Shown: positions 63,355-64,000 of the stretch, one piece after another
Position numbering within the stretch: the stretch's first letter is position 1
How the letters are laid out: each line of letters starts with the position of its first letter
Made by a program: the position numbers and the translations under genes
Notes under the pieces: model-generated
Databases searched by the model: none
The model's input: the letters and a program-made list of their open reading frames with translations, nothing else
Told to the model about the DNA's origin: nothing
Origin: Rahnella bruchi
Lineage (GTDB): Bacteria; Pseudomonadota; Gammaproteobacteria; Enterobacterales; Enterobacteriaceae
Assembly: GCF_003614975.1 (NCBI RefSeq)
Contig: NZ_QZWI01000003.1
Location: forward strand, 248,001 to 312,000
Length of the DNA stretch: 64,000 nt
Direction: 5' to 3'

Positions 63355-64000
63355 GTGAAAGCAATTATCGTCGAAGATGAAGTACCGGCTCAGGAAGAGC
63401 TGAGTTATCTGATTAATACGCACAGCAGCATTCAGGTCGAAGCGATTTTTGACGACGGCCTGGACGTGCTCAAATACCTGCAATCCCATGAAGTGGATGC
63501 GATTTTTCTCGATATCAGTATCCCGTCGCTCGACGGTGTTTTACTGGCGCAAAATATCAGTAAATTTGCCCATAAACCCTATATCGTGTTCATCACTGCC
63601 TACAAAGAACACGCCGCCGAAGCCTTTGAAATCGAAGCGTTTGACTACATTCTCAAGCCTTATCATGAGTCGCGTATTGTCACCATGCTACAAAAGCTGG
63701 AGTCGCATTTTCGTCGTGATAAAGAACTGGCGGGTAAAGCGTCTGGAGAGAAACAGGAAGGATTTCAGCCGGGAACGGGCAACGCGCAGCGGGTCAGTCA
63801 CAGCATTAATCTGATCAAAGACGAGCGGATTATCGTCACTGATATAAACGATATTTATTACGCCGCCGCGCAGGAAAAAGTGACGCAGGTGTACACCCGC
63901 AAGGAAGAATTCACCATGCCGATGAACATCACGGAATTATGCAACCGCCTGCCGGAGGAGCATTTTTTCCGCTGCCATCGCTCATATTGCGTGAATCTGT
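63355..64000 (+). CDS. ypdB: Response regulator YpdB (PyrR), 3' end cut
   Basis: LytTR-family response regulator partner of YpdA; in E. coli it activates the transporter gene yhjX (btsT belongs to the related BtsSR system). Starts at GTG 63355 with GGGGAGA upstream. Receiver domain: VEDE (acidic pocket), phospho-acceptor Asp in AIFLDISIPS, TAYKEH, and LKPY. The LytTR DNA-binding domain begins near SINLIKDERIIVTDIND and is still open at the window end (FFRCHRSYCVNL), so about 30-40 residues are missing. Confidence 0.93.
   Translation, partial: MKAIIVEDEVPAQEELSYLINTHSSIQVEAIFDDGLDVLKYLQSHEVDAIFLDISIPSLDGVLLAQNISKFAHKPYIVFITAYKEHAAEAFEIEAFDYILKPYHESRIVTMLQKLESHFRRDKELAGKASGEKQEGFQPGTGNAQRVSHSINLIKDERIIVTDINDIYYAAAQEKVTQVYTRKEEFTMPMNITELCNRLPEEHFFRCHRSYCVNL

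Overview
The window is chromosomal DNA from a gamma-proteobacterium of the order Enterobacterales. Most proteins can be aligned from memory with E. coli counterparts (FadL, MlaA, YfdC, NlpA, the Hyc/Hyp proteins, curli, AlaC, YpdA/YpdB), and fadL-mlaA-yfdC-tRNA-Arg(CCU) and alaC-ypdA-ypdB keep their E. coli neighbours. The mix (ccm operon inserted beside mlaA, split ccmH/ccmI, complete curli and formate hydrogenlyase loci) suggests a Rahnella-like member of the Yersiniaceae. That genus assignment is inference.

Layout. 1-11 kb: end of fadL; then, on the minus strand, a full cytochrome c maturation operon (ccmABCDEFGH plus ccmI) running into mlaA; then yfdC, tRNA-Arg and nlpA. 11-18 kb: a GNAT acetyltransferase and a sugar cluster of a GPH-type symporter and three different Gfo/Idh/MocA oxidoreductases, divergent from a LacI regulator. 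18-25.7 kb: an aldonate-type operon (FadR/DgoR-type regulator, dgoK, dgoA, MFS carrier, IlvD/Edd dehydratase, DapA-family aldolase, SDR). It is bounded and interrupted by gene remnants: a fused SDR/LysR scar and the tail of a lost sugar porter. 25.7-30.7 kb: single accessory genes (yghU, dienelactone hydrolase, a glycosyltransferase-like orphan, holE, and a LysR/CMD/tautomerase group).

30.7-51.5 kb is a compact, apparently self-contained formate hydrogenlyase (FHL-1) island: hypABCDE-fhlA on the minus strand, hycABCDEFGHI on the plus strand, then hydN-fdhF-hypF and a NiCoT nickel importer. Three sigma-54 promoters and recurring FhlA-like palindromes tie it together. The catalytic formate dehydrogenase carries cysteine (TGT) where E. 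coli FdhF has selenocysteine (TGA), so the whole FHL appears selenium-free.

51.5-56.3 kb is the curli locus (csgBAC and divergent csgDEFG), with an ERIC repeat between csgB and csgA, a CsgD-type box before csgB and an OmpR-like box before csgD. 56.3-64 kb: a SnoaL-like protein, a DUF4153 membrane protein, cytochrome b561, alaC, a GNAT acetyltransferase, and the pyruvate-sensing two-component pair ypdA/ypdB, the last cut by the window end. No CRISPR array, integrase, transposase or rRNA was seen.
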